DNA of 64,000 nt, from positions 14,273,774 to 14,337,773 of the forward strand of contig JAQMRL010000014.1 in the NCBI GenBank assembly GCA_035578175.1. Direction: 5' to 3'. How positions within the stretch are numbered: position 1 is the stretch's first letter; each line of letters starts with the position of its first letter. This document shows positions 29,568 through 40,600 of the stretch, one piece after another. The notes below the pieces were generated by a model, which ran no database searches, was not told the DNA's origin, and saw only the letters and a list, made by a program, of their open reading frames with translations. A program made the translations under genes and the position numbers. This DNA comes from Catonia carolina (Eukaryota; Arthropoda; Insecta; Hemiptera; Achilidae).

Positions 29568-29785
29568 GAATTTTGTTTATATCGGAAAGGATTCGCCTGT
29601 GAACCGGAATTATAACTGAATATGTGTTATTTTATAAAAAAAGTTGGTAAACTCGATTCTTACTAACTACCATAAACTTTGTAAGATTATATTGCCTGCA
29701 TTCCGCATTTTAAAAATCATTATTGCGTTTTGAAAATCTTATTGAATTTTGTAAGGCTCACATGACTTTCTGTGCCGATAACAGG

Positions 29786-29905
29786 CAGATGAAGTGATAA
29801 ATTATTTGCACTCGATCTTCTATTTCCAGGGCTACAAAATATAGTTCTGTTGCTTATCACATGGTCAGCCAATTACATTATATAACTGAAGCATTTACTG
29901 TATAA
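29786..29905 (+). repeat. Family B fragment
   Basis: AAATTATTTGCACTCGATCT, CCAGGGCTACAAAATATAGT and TATCACATGGTCAGCCAATT match the left part of family B. Confidence 0.75.
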
Positions 29906-30119
29906 TTTTATTATTCCAGTTGATTTCACGTTCGGAGTGCAGTACGGAAATTCCATATACAATATATTTTATATGGCAGTTTAAGCTCTACTACACTAAG
30001 TAAAAATATCGACTCCGCCCCACAACACGTTATCATTAACAAACTCCTCTTGAATAACATAATACGAAAACATCAGTGATTTTTTTAAACTCGTTGATTA
30101 TTTTTGTTTCCTTTAAACA

Positions 30120-31054
30120 TACGAGGTGTGGCTATTAAATAACGAGACTGACGTTGTAAAAAATTTTATTTTCATTTTATACATAATCACTTATTGTCAC
30201 TTTCAATATACACTCCTTTTCTATCCCTACAACACTCCATGCGAATTTTCCATTGTTGGAAAAGTGCTGGATGTCATCTTCTGTCACCTCCTTCAGGACT
30301 TTTGCCGCTTTCCCTTTTACAGCTTCCACAGATTCAAATCTTGTCCCTTTTAATGCAGATTTCATCTTAGGGAAGAGGTAGAAGTCACATGGTGCAAGAT
30401 CTGGTGAATAAGGTGGATGTTCTGACTCTGAGATTCTGTACTTGGCTAGGAACCTCTTGAAAGATAACGCGGAATGAGCTGGCGCATTCTCTTTGTGGAG
30501 AACCAATGATTTGTCCTTCCACATTTCGGGGCGTTTTCCTTACTCTTTGACGTAGTTTAGAAAGTACCTCAAGGTAGTAATATTAATTAATTGTTCGACC
30601 TTCAGGAACCCAGTGAAGGTACACAATCCCATGGATATTAAAAAATCATTGCTTTAAATTTTGACTTGCTCATTCTAGCTTTTTTGGCTCTCGGTGAAGT
30701 TCGGCTCTTCTAGTGCATGGATTGGCGTTTCGTTTCGGGATCATAAGTAAAAAATTACGTTTCATCGCATGTTATTATCGTTTCCAAAAAACTTTGGGCA
30801 TTTTCAATCGCGTACAAAGTGTCAGTACAAAAATTTTTGCGAGCTTCATTTCAAACATTTTTGAGCGGCACGTGTCCTGAAGGAGCTAAAGGAAGATGAC
30901 TTCCAGCACTGTTTCCAACAATGTGAAATTTGTATGGAGCGTTGTAGGAATAGAGAAGGAGTTTATATTGAAGGTGACATTAAGTGATTATGTATAAAAT
31001 TAAAATATATTTTTTTACAACGTCAGTCTCGTTATTTAATAGCCATACCTCGTA
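30120..31054 (-). mobile_element. Fold-back mariner 3
   Basis: TA-flanked, with ends CGAGGTGTGGCTATTAAATA and its inverse. The minus-strand transposase C-terminal half at 30524-30177 reads SLVLHKENAPAHSALSFKRF and PPYSPDLAPCDFYLFPKMKS; the expected D of HxDNAPAH is K/E here. The right arm (about 30870-31054) repeats the 3' end inverted, as in the other copies. The N-terminal half of the transposase is absent. Confidence 0.87.
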
Positions 31055-31382
31055 TGACTTATTATATCGACTTATTGTGCGACTGATAGGTTTTAGAATA
31101 TTAACTCTTTGAACACGAATTCCGAGATCGCGCCGATAGACTTGGCTTTTCTTACCCACCTGTTTGATGCGGTAATTAAATGGTTTTATAATTCCTACAT
31201 CTGCTTGAATTCTTTAGGGTGGTGAGATCGAATACCACCCGGAAACAAAAGGCGCAATGTATCTTCGGCGCGTACATTAAGCGTATAGCGTGGCTCGTTA
31301 ATGAATGGGGAGATTGGACAGTTAAAAGTAACACAAACAGGTAAATGTCACTGCAACTAATAACAATTTCAACAGTACTTAC

Positions 31383-31649
31383 TCGATTTTGAGTGCGTAG
31401 AATTTCCAAGATGCTTCGTTCGTTGACGTCGCTGTAGTACACTAAATGTCCGGACTGATCTGTACAGATTTCATCCAATAAACACTGACAAGTTAATAAC
31501 ACACACAAGACACTGATGAAATTCGAGTAATTGCAGTGTGGGAAGGTAGTTTGCAAGTTCGTAACGCGGGATAACGCAAATTCACAAAGACCGGTAATTA
31601 ATAGCACAAATAATAACATGAATAGATCGTTAGTTGATTGAATGCACAT
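31383..31649 (-). CDS. Candidate first coding exon of unknown secreted protein
   Basis: Tentative. An open frame beginning at an ATG near 31617 has a hydrophobic start (MLLFVLLITGLCEFALSRV) and runs to LVYYSDVNERSILEILRTQNR immediately followed by a good donor, CGA|GTAAGTACT at 31382. The region is richer in GC and CpG than its surroundings. No second exon was found and I recognise no family, so it may be a chance ORF. Confidence 0.2.
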
Positions 31650-31935
31650 TTATCAATGCATAGTTCGTTAATCGGGGCCGTAATAGCGATTATTAACGGC
31701 AACATAGAATCGAAAGGCACAACGTTAAATGAAGTGACGCCAACCCGCGCAAGAGGTAGCGTCCGTTGAGAGATTAGTGCCACACGTCCGATGCGGTTGA
31801 ACGAGATAACTACAGTGAAAGGTTTGGGGAGAAGGAAGCATGGCGGTAGGACCAGAAATTAGGGAAATTTGCTATTGGCTGGGCGCGAGCCACGTGACGA
31901 AAGATCACACATGCGTAGAGCTAATTGATGAATTA
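31650..31935. other. CpG-rich gene-free island
   Basis: Noticeably richer in CG dinucleotides than the flanks (GTGACGCCAACCCGCGCAAG, GGGCGCGAGCCACGTGACG). It could be a promoter or 5' exon for a minus-strand gene, or a mobile element end. No coding domain. Confidence 0.3.
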
Positions 31936-33589
31936 ATCGATGTAAGATCAATATGAGATTTTATGCAAGCGGGAAATCGTTATTCTAGAAGGTTCGACGG
32001 CGCGGGCATTCAAATCTATTGTAATACTGAACACCACCTTTGATCCAGAAAATTTGAAATTTTTATGAGATATTATAAAAACTTCAAGAGATGTTTTCAA
32101 AAAAACATAAGACTCCGTTTTTTTACGCCAGTTAGCTACAAAGAATTTACGAAAAATTTGTTGTAATTTATGCAAAGTTGTTCGTTTTTGTCAAAATTTG
32201 GCCATAAATATTTTTTATTTATTTATTTATTTTGGTATTATAGAAAAATGTCTAGCGAAAAATCTTATATACCAAACGCCCTTGCTTACCGTATTATACG
32301 GCTATTAAAGCGTATGTAAGAGTCTAGTGAATATGGATTCTGTGGTAAAATGCAGGCACAAAAGATTTCTCTCTTAGAGCTAATGTCATTTACCCATTCC
32401 TACAGTTATTTATATGATATTTTTTATTATATGAATATACTGAAATCTGACAAAAAACTTGAAAACTGCCAATTTATCACAAAATATACTTACAAGTGTA
32501 TTAAATAAAAAAAAGCAGATTAAGTGAAGAAGACCAAAGCCCAACAAATATAACGGTTGATGCGACGTTGTGTAAAGAGCTACTTGAGAACAGCGCGCGA
32601 TATTCTGTGCCGCTGACACTTCAAGTTAAGCTGTTCCATCACACGTTGCAGTAATATAACATGTAAGTAATGGACTTAATTGTAAATTGAATTACCTACA
32701 TTTTTTATTTAGCTTATTTTGTCGAAATATTTTGCCGTTTTGGTGTTATTTAAGTTTCAAACGAGTTTTAAAAGATTGTTTGCAAAAAATTAAAATTTGT
32801 TCGTAATTTTTTCCAAGGTTTTGCAGTTTAGAAATTGTTTTATGTTCAAAATGTTTGGCAACTCTTTATCTTTAATTTGGTGTGTAAAAAAAGACTTTAC
32901 GGTAATTAGAACGGAAGATATAATCAAATTAATGACAGGAAAGCTTGGCGGCCATCTTTAATCGCCATTTTGGTCGATTTCGCCGCAGTTTTTTTGGGAC
33001 CGTAGGATATTCTTGATGAGGAGGTTAAAACGAACACGTCGGTGTATGACAAATTGGGTTGCGGGGCGGGGACGTACGGTAATCCTATCTGGCCCACGGA
33101 CTAATCTCTTCCATTTGACAAAAAGAACACAGGGGGAAGAATCATCCCTCCAGAGAGGTTCGACCACGTCCCCGCCTGGCAACATGGGTTTTCCGGGTTA
33201 CAAACATGCCTAGTAAAAGTATATTAAAAGAAAATGCGTCCCTCATATTTTGGAAACGAAACTCCTCCTAGTTCCCAGTCTATACCATTCAAGCATTCAA
33301 ACGCTGTTATAAATCTATTTTTAAATGAGATACGGCCTTTACAAGGTTTTCTTCAAAAAAAAAAGGAATAGAGTGGTATCCCAACATTCACAAATCAATA
33401 GAAAATTTCCCACTAATCTGATTGTGTTTCTAAAAATATCTTATTTTCTTCCGCATACATTCAGCTACAATTTAACTATAATGTTTACTGGTATACGCGT
33501 ACAATGACTTTCACTATTACACAAACTGTTTAGAACTTATACACTCGTCATCTAACAAAAAATATATGGGCTATCCGTCTTATAAGGGT
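31936..33589. other. Gene-free intergenic stretch
   Basis: Mostly AT-rich. 32950-33215 is GC-richer with a possible short conserved segment (GGCGGCCATCTTTAATCGCC), but its overlapping frames on both strands show no domain. No gene called. Confidence 0.4.
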
Positions 33590-33735
33590 TAAAGGTCCTG
33601 GCATGCTGATAAGCATACTTTACCACTCAGTGAGGAAGCCAATTGTAAAATATCTCACTCCTAGTTTTACTTAGTAAAGCCTCTAGAGGTTCAAATCAGT
33701 CTTTCAGTTGATGAACTGATGATAACATCGTATTT
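33590..33735 (+). repeat. Family B right-part fragment
   Basis: CTGGCATGCTGATAAGCATA, CACTCAGTGAGGAAG, TCTTTCAGTTGATGAACTGA. It sits just upstream of gene B. Confidence 0.75.
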
Positions 33736-33783
33736 TAGGAATTTTTGTAAGATACGTTACTGTAGCACTAAGCTCTGGAATTA

Positions 33784-33875
33784 ATATTATAAATAAATTT
33801 GTTGTAGGTTTAACAGAAACAAAAGGATTAAAATTTAAGAGATGAAGTAAAAACAAGATAAATAAATAATCAGAT
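33784..33875 (+). promoter_or_regulatory. Conserved proximal 5' region of odorant receptor B
   Basis: Shares GATAAATAAATAATCAGAT before the ATG and AATTAATATTATAAA further up with gene A. It is probably 5' UTR plus proximal promoter; no start site can be assigned. A family B repeat fragment lies just upstream, as it does in gene A. Confidence 0.45.
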
Positions 33876-34657
33876 ATGTTAGCAAACAAGAAACTACGTG
33901 AAGCATTAACAGTTTTAGGTTACAATAAAGATCTAACAAAATTAGCAATTCGTCCGATATGTATAGCAATATTGGGTATATTTTTAGCGATAAATGTGAC
34001 TATTTTTATCGTTGATAACTGGAAAGATGAATCGCGAAGGTTATTCGTGTATATGGCTATGAAAGATCTAACAGTTGTGCTTACAGCTATTGGAATGGCA
34101 TCTGACTACATTGTAACAGGAGAACGAATGACGAAACTGCTCGAAATAATCGATAAAAAATTTTTAGTATTTGATAATATTATATCATCAGAACATCAAT
34201 CGATTATTAATAAAAATGAAGTGTATCAAATTAACGTATTAAAAAACACTTTACATATTATGGCGATTCTTGTGGCAATTTATTTGTTATTACCGTTCTC
34301 TATGGATATTTATTTGTTGTTCTTTTATAAGAATCGATTATTACTATCATATCGAGATTTGATGTTACCTATCTCTTTTTGGTATCCACCAAATTGCGAC
34401 AATGTTTATACATTTCTTGTAGCTTATTTTTTGCAAGGGATATTTTATTTTAATACTCTTGGTGTTGGGTATTGTATATTTGGATCCGTGATCAGCACGT
34501 TTCAATCTCTCACTATCAATATTAAATTGTTCTGCCACGATATCAAAGAAACCGATAATATCGTTAGAATTACATTTGAAGATAAAAATGATGAAAAGGT
34601 TACATTGTTAAAAAGATATACTATACATCTGATTCGTTCACATCAAGATATATGCAA
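33876..34657 (+). CDS. Odorant receptor B, exon 1
   Basis: 782 nt, the same length and phase as A. The donor is AA|GTAAGTATACC, with intron bases conserved with A. A family A repeat begins about 20 bp into the intron. An in-frame TAA precedes the ATG by three codons. Confidence 0.93.
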
Positions 34658-37600
34658 GTAAGTATACCTTTATCAATTCTTTACTTTCTCTCGCCTATAT
34701 GAATATATAGGAAAAAAAGTATTGTTTTATGTCTATTTTTCAAAATCCAGTTTTCAACGGATCTACACGTTTTCAGACCCCCTGCACCGAATAAGCATGT
34801 TTTTAGCGGTTGGTCTGTGTGTGTGTGTGAACAGAATATCTTAAGAACGGAACATCGTACGAACTTGAAACTTAAAACTTAAGTTAGATACTACTACCAA
34901 ACCCGACATGTACATTTTCATAAAAATCGGTCAACCGGAAGTAGTAGTTTATTCGTGTCATTTTTCACTTTTTAGTGATTTTCTCAAAACGGCTCCTACG
35001 ATTTTTTTAAAAAATCGCCTCATTTACTAAACGTTTTATGCTCTACAAGATAGGGTAGGCGCTATGTCTGCTGAAATTCTTGGAAAGTTTGTTTCCTCGT
35101 AAAAAAATTGTTTTTTTAAGATTGCGGCCATTTTAAAGTAAAAATGTTTAGTATAATTAAAGTGGTAGAGAATTTAAAAACCTACAACTTTTATTTCACA
35201 CATTTTTTTTGTATAACGCTTAGTTTGGCGGTAATTAGATTTTTCTGTTTTTTTTTCACGAAAATGTGTACAAATATCGATTTTTTAAAGATTTTGGCCT
35301 TAGTATGTGTTTCACGACAAAAGTATATATAATACACTGAACTGGGTTTGAAGTTCCGGTTTAGACAGGAATTGGCCCGAAACCGGAAAAAATAGTGCTA
35401 TACAATTCTTCTTAAAGAGTAGATACAAAAACATGGGGGTTTGAAGTTCCGGTTTCGGCCGGAAGTGAGCAAAAACCGGAATTCATAAAAGCAAAGTCGG
35501 AATTTGTATTCTGTATTAATTCCTGAAGTAGGCTTTTTTCCATTGGCGTAAAATGGGATCAATATTAAATAAAGTGGGTGATAATACAGTCGAAGGACAA
35601 TACAAGCTTTTACCCAAAGAAAAAGTCTACAAAGATAACCAGTCACAATTAATTGCAATGAGAAAAAAGAGAATTTTCTTTGAAAACTCGAATTTTGAAA
35701 ACTCGAGCAACACGCCTTCTAAGAAGAATCACTGAAAAACTTCTTCTTCTTCAGGTGCATTCTCCATTACGAAGGTTGGCTATCATCATGGTTAGTCGTA
35801 CTTTGTCTATTGCTGCTCTGGAAAGGTCATGCGACGAGCAGTTAAACGCTTCTCTCAGGTTTCTTCACCAGGATATTCGCCTGCGTCCCACCCAGCGTTT
35901 ACCAACGAGTTTCCCTTGAATTATGAGATGCAGAATCTCGTATTTAGGCCCTCTCATGATGTGTCCAAGGTATATCAGTTTCCTTAGCTTTATGCTCTGC
36001 AGGATTTCCAGCTCTTTCCCTATTCTTCTGAGGACCTCCATATTTGTGACCCTGTCCGTCCACGGTATTCGAAGTATTCTCCAGTAGGTCCATATTTCAA
36101 ACGCTTGTAGTCGGGTCTCAGATTCTTTGGTGAGTGTCTACGCCTCTACCCCATACAAGAGGATGGAAAAGACGTAGCACTTCAAGAGGCGGGTCCTGGT
36201 TTCGAGGCTCAGGTCGCGGGCCGATAGAAGAGGTCTCATTTTTAGGAATGCTGCCCTGGCTTTTTCAATTCTGATCTTTATTTCTGACAGGTGGCTTGCA
36301 CTGCAGTTGACTCGGGTTTCCAGATAGTTATAGGCTTCCACTTGTTCGATTCTGTCTTGCCCCAAAAAACTGAAAAACTACTTAACGCTAAATCTGATAA
36401 AGCTATAGTAACCTGGCTCAGAGAAATTCAAAACGACATGAAAGAACTCAACCTAACCATGGAGGACCTAACGCAACGTACACCTTGGTATAAACACCAA
36501 ATGGGAAATCACAAAGTTCGATTAACCACTAAAACAGTCAAACGCACAATTGGGGATTTGTTCAGATGAACTAAAGAAAACAAGATCTGAAAATATGAAA
36601 AAGTTTTGAAACAGCAAGAAGAAGAAATTGAAGAAGAACCATCCAAAATGACTAAAATGATCCTATGTGGTCATAAAACAAAAAAAATGGGTGATAAACT
36701 ACATCCTTGTGTCACTCCTTAATTGATTCTCATTTCTTTCAATCGATATTCTTACCCATATTTTATACTCTTTGTGTATACATTTAATTGCATTTAATAG
36801 ATGAATTGGATATCCTCTTTTCTCTAAAATCTGCCAGAAATGTTTCGATCAACTTTATCAAACGGTTTTTCAAAGTCTATAAAAGCCATGTGTGTCATTA
36901 GATAAAATTCTTATCTTTTTTCTAATAACTGAAAAGATGTTATCTGAGTATAAGCTACCCGATCTAAATCCATACTGTTCTTCATGCAGCAATGCTTTTC
37001 AACGACTAAAATAAAAGCCTCGGAAAATTTTCATGAAGTCCCGAATATAAATAATGAAGTTTTTTGTATTTGATTCATCAACGTTTGCATACCGTAATAA
37101 ATAAAATAAACAAACAAAATATTGCTTGTATGATTTTCAGTGTTTTTGTAAAATAAGATCACATTTATTTTTAAATAACGTTATTTGCAATCAGTTTAAA
37201 AAATATATAAACAAATCTTTTGAATTTTTAATTCAAACCTGACCTCGTCCATTACATCAGGAAGGTGCATTCCTTGCAAACCATGGTGCTCTTGTTATAT
37301 CCCAAAGAATCTTATTCTGGAACCTTTGAATTATCTCTATCTTACTTCTGCTGGTAGTTCCCCAAAGTTGAACGCCGTACAACCAAACTGGTTTTAGTAA
37401 CATTTTGTAAAGCAGCAACTTATTCTCAAGAGAGAGTGAAGAGTTCCCGCCAATCAGCCAGTACATCCTTTTGTATTTTAGATTTAATTCATTCCTCTTC
37501 ATTCTCACATGGGTTTTCCAAGTTAACCGCCTGTTAAGATGCATACCCACGTACAACTTCACTTTGTGGTAAATCAACACCTCCAAGTTTTACTGGTGGA

Positions 37601-40600
37601 CAAGTATTTCTCCGCATTGTAAATGTAACATGCTGCGATTTTGCAGTATTGATCTTCACTCTCCATTTTTGAAGCCATGGTTGGATTTGGTCTAAACATT
37701 CTTAAAGTTTGTTTGAAGAAACTATAGGATCCCCACTTTTAGCAAGCAATGCCTTATCGTCCACATATCAGAGTGCGTCTACCCCTTCAGTTGTTGGAAC
37801 TTGTAGAACTGAACCCTGAGGTACACCAGAGGTCATGTACCTGGAACATGACAGCTCATCTTGGTATTTTACTTGAAAAAACCGATTTCCAGATAAGATC
37901 GTAAAATCAAAAAGAAAACTTGATTTCTTAACTTGACTTGAAAACTTGACTTTTAACTTTGTATAATAAGCCGACACGCCAAATTTTTTCAAAAGCTTGT
38001 TCAGCATCTAAAACACCAGCAGAACAATACTGTGACAATATCGAAGAAGAGCATGGTTCGAGAAATTTCTAGTACTTAATTCATAAAATGGTAAAGAGTA
38101 AATAATAGAGTGAAAATGTAACAGTAGGGTTAGTTATAAAAGGATACCTATTTATAAAGAATCTTTGTTGTACAACTATTTGTGAAAGGGTCGGTTGATT
38201 ACCTGTAACATCTTTTATTCTATAGGGTGATTCAAAAAGAGCGCCGGTTTTGATATATCAAATTAAGAGATTTATTTTATTGAAAAACTGAAAATAAATA
38301 CATCAACAAGTTCATCTTACCTTCCGATTTCATGTATGAAAAATGATGTCATGCATGTGTCCTCCTCTACTGCGCTGGCACGCATCAACTCTGTCCATGA
38401 AATTGGATATTACTGCACGACAAGTTTCGACTTCCATTTGCCCGATAACCCGTCGAATTTCCTCCTTCAAGTCATTGATGTTTCGGGGTTTATTGGCATA
38501 CACCAATAGTCATCAATAGGCATCAGCAATAGTGGAAGGTACGGTGACATATGGGGCAGAAGTGTGGACCATTACACAAAACATGAAAAATAGAATCAGT
38601 ACAGTGGAGAACAGATATTGGAGAAGATGTTGCAGATTGACGTTACGAGATAGGGTAACGAATATAAGAGTAAGAGAGATAATGGGCATTGAAGACTCAA
38701 TAATAGACCGTATTGAGAGAAAACAACTGCACTGGTATGGTCACATGCGAAGAATGAGCAACGTACGAATCCCACTGAAGGCGTGGAACTGGAGACCGCA
38801 GCGAAATAGAAAAAGAGGAAGACCGAGAGGGAGATGGATGGAAGGTATTGACAGAGCCATGGGGAGAAGAAACATGGAGGAGGAGTCATGGCAAGACAGG
38901 CAAAAATGGCGTTTTGACTGCGACAAACGACCCATAGTGTTGTAAATAGTCACCACTATACGATATATATATACCAATGACTTCAGATGACCCCAAAGAT
39001 GAAAGTCACAAGGCGTCAATTTTGTTTGCGAAGGTGTCATCATCCTGCCGTTTTCTCAATACCCAGTCAACAAACTGTCGTCTCTTCTGGTGGTCTGCCA
39101 CTTTCAAATGTTGCGTCAACTGAATTTTATACGGGTGATATTGGAGATCGTACCGAAGAATTCTCCGTACAGAAGAACATCGTAAACCCAGTTGTTGAGC
39201 GACGTATTGATTTTGCTGGGCTAACAGCCACACTGTCACGAACCAACGCAACATTCTGCTCAGTTCGGCCAGAACGACGACGTCCAGAACTTTTAAGGTC
39301 GACTGTTGAACCCGTCTCAAAAAACTTTTTCATGAGCCTGCGAACTGTTGATTCATTCGGTGCTTCATTACGTCCTAGAGTACCGCGAAGTCGCCTGACA
39401 GTAGCCGCATAACTCTCTCCACTCTGGTAAAATGTTTTGACGATTAACACTCGTTGTGCAATAGTAAACTTCTCCATGGTTAGACACAGACTGCGAGTGT
39501 ACTACACTGCGAACAAGAGAAACTACAACTGAATCGTCAATCGGAATGTTCTCCGAAATAGAAATGAGGTCTAACAATGTTGCCAACTGATAAACAAAAA
39601 TTTACCAGCCGTTTAAAAACCGGCGCTCTTTTTGAATCACCCGTTATTGTAGACTTGTTTACAATAGTTAAGATTTTTCCAGTAAAAAGGGTTTTTTGTA
39701 CTTTATTATTTGCATGGAATTTCTCTGCTTCTCTAGAATTATTTTTTGATCTACCTATATAAAGAGCGCCCGAGTGCGGTCAGTTAGTATTCGTTTGTTC
39801 TTTGACGACTGTTTATTACAAGTGCACTATCGGAACGTTAGAAGAGGTCAACGCTCCGGGCATTGTAGTGGTCAACTATTGTTATACTATTGTTATACTG
39901 TGTATGTGCATTATATTCAGTGTTTGTGTATGTGCTTTGTGTATAATTGTTTGTAAGTAGTACTAAGTAAATTGTTTAAATTATTTATTGCATTACTCCA
40001 TTATAATTAGTTCATTATTTATTTTGTAAATATTTTAGTTGTAATAAATACTTGTAATAATTTTAAACTTTAGTGTATTAATTATTTAATTACCTAGATC
40101 CCGAAACGGACCTTAGCGATAAGTGTCAACATACTCGTACATTCCTTCCTCCAAACTGTCTGTAACCACTTTTACTACTCTATGTATTTTTGTTCAGTTG
40201 TTGAATGACCTTTCCGAAACCCAAACTGATGATCTGGTATAAAGGTGACCAACTACGGTGGCATGCGGGCCGCACATGCGCAGTAAGTAGATCCCCCACC
40301 ATGGCGCCGTAGCCTGTCGACTAAAGATACAGGCTGCCTCTAAAGTAGTACTCATTACTCGTTTTGTTGTGTACGTGCGGTTATCGTTTTAACATTTGTC
40401 GCTGTCGAAAGCCGATTAGTTACGCGCGCATAAAATTAGGGGGAGAATGTCTGCAATTCAATTTGGGGTAATAGGCAATAAGTTTTTTTTCTAAATGATG
40501 TACCCATACGTTTTGACAGGCCTGAAAGAGAGGGACGTCATACCCTCATTCTGTTATATTTGCTATACGGTTCTTTTTGTTAAAATGTCAAACAACTGAT

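Noticed and set aside
31176..31382. Downstream continuation of the 157-codon minus frame
   Set aside because: Sequence after the GTAAGT donor has no coding character, so the frame was split and only the part up to the donor is offered as a tentative exon.
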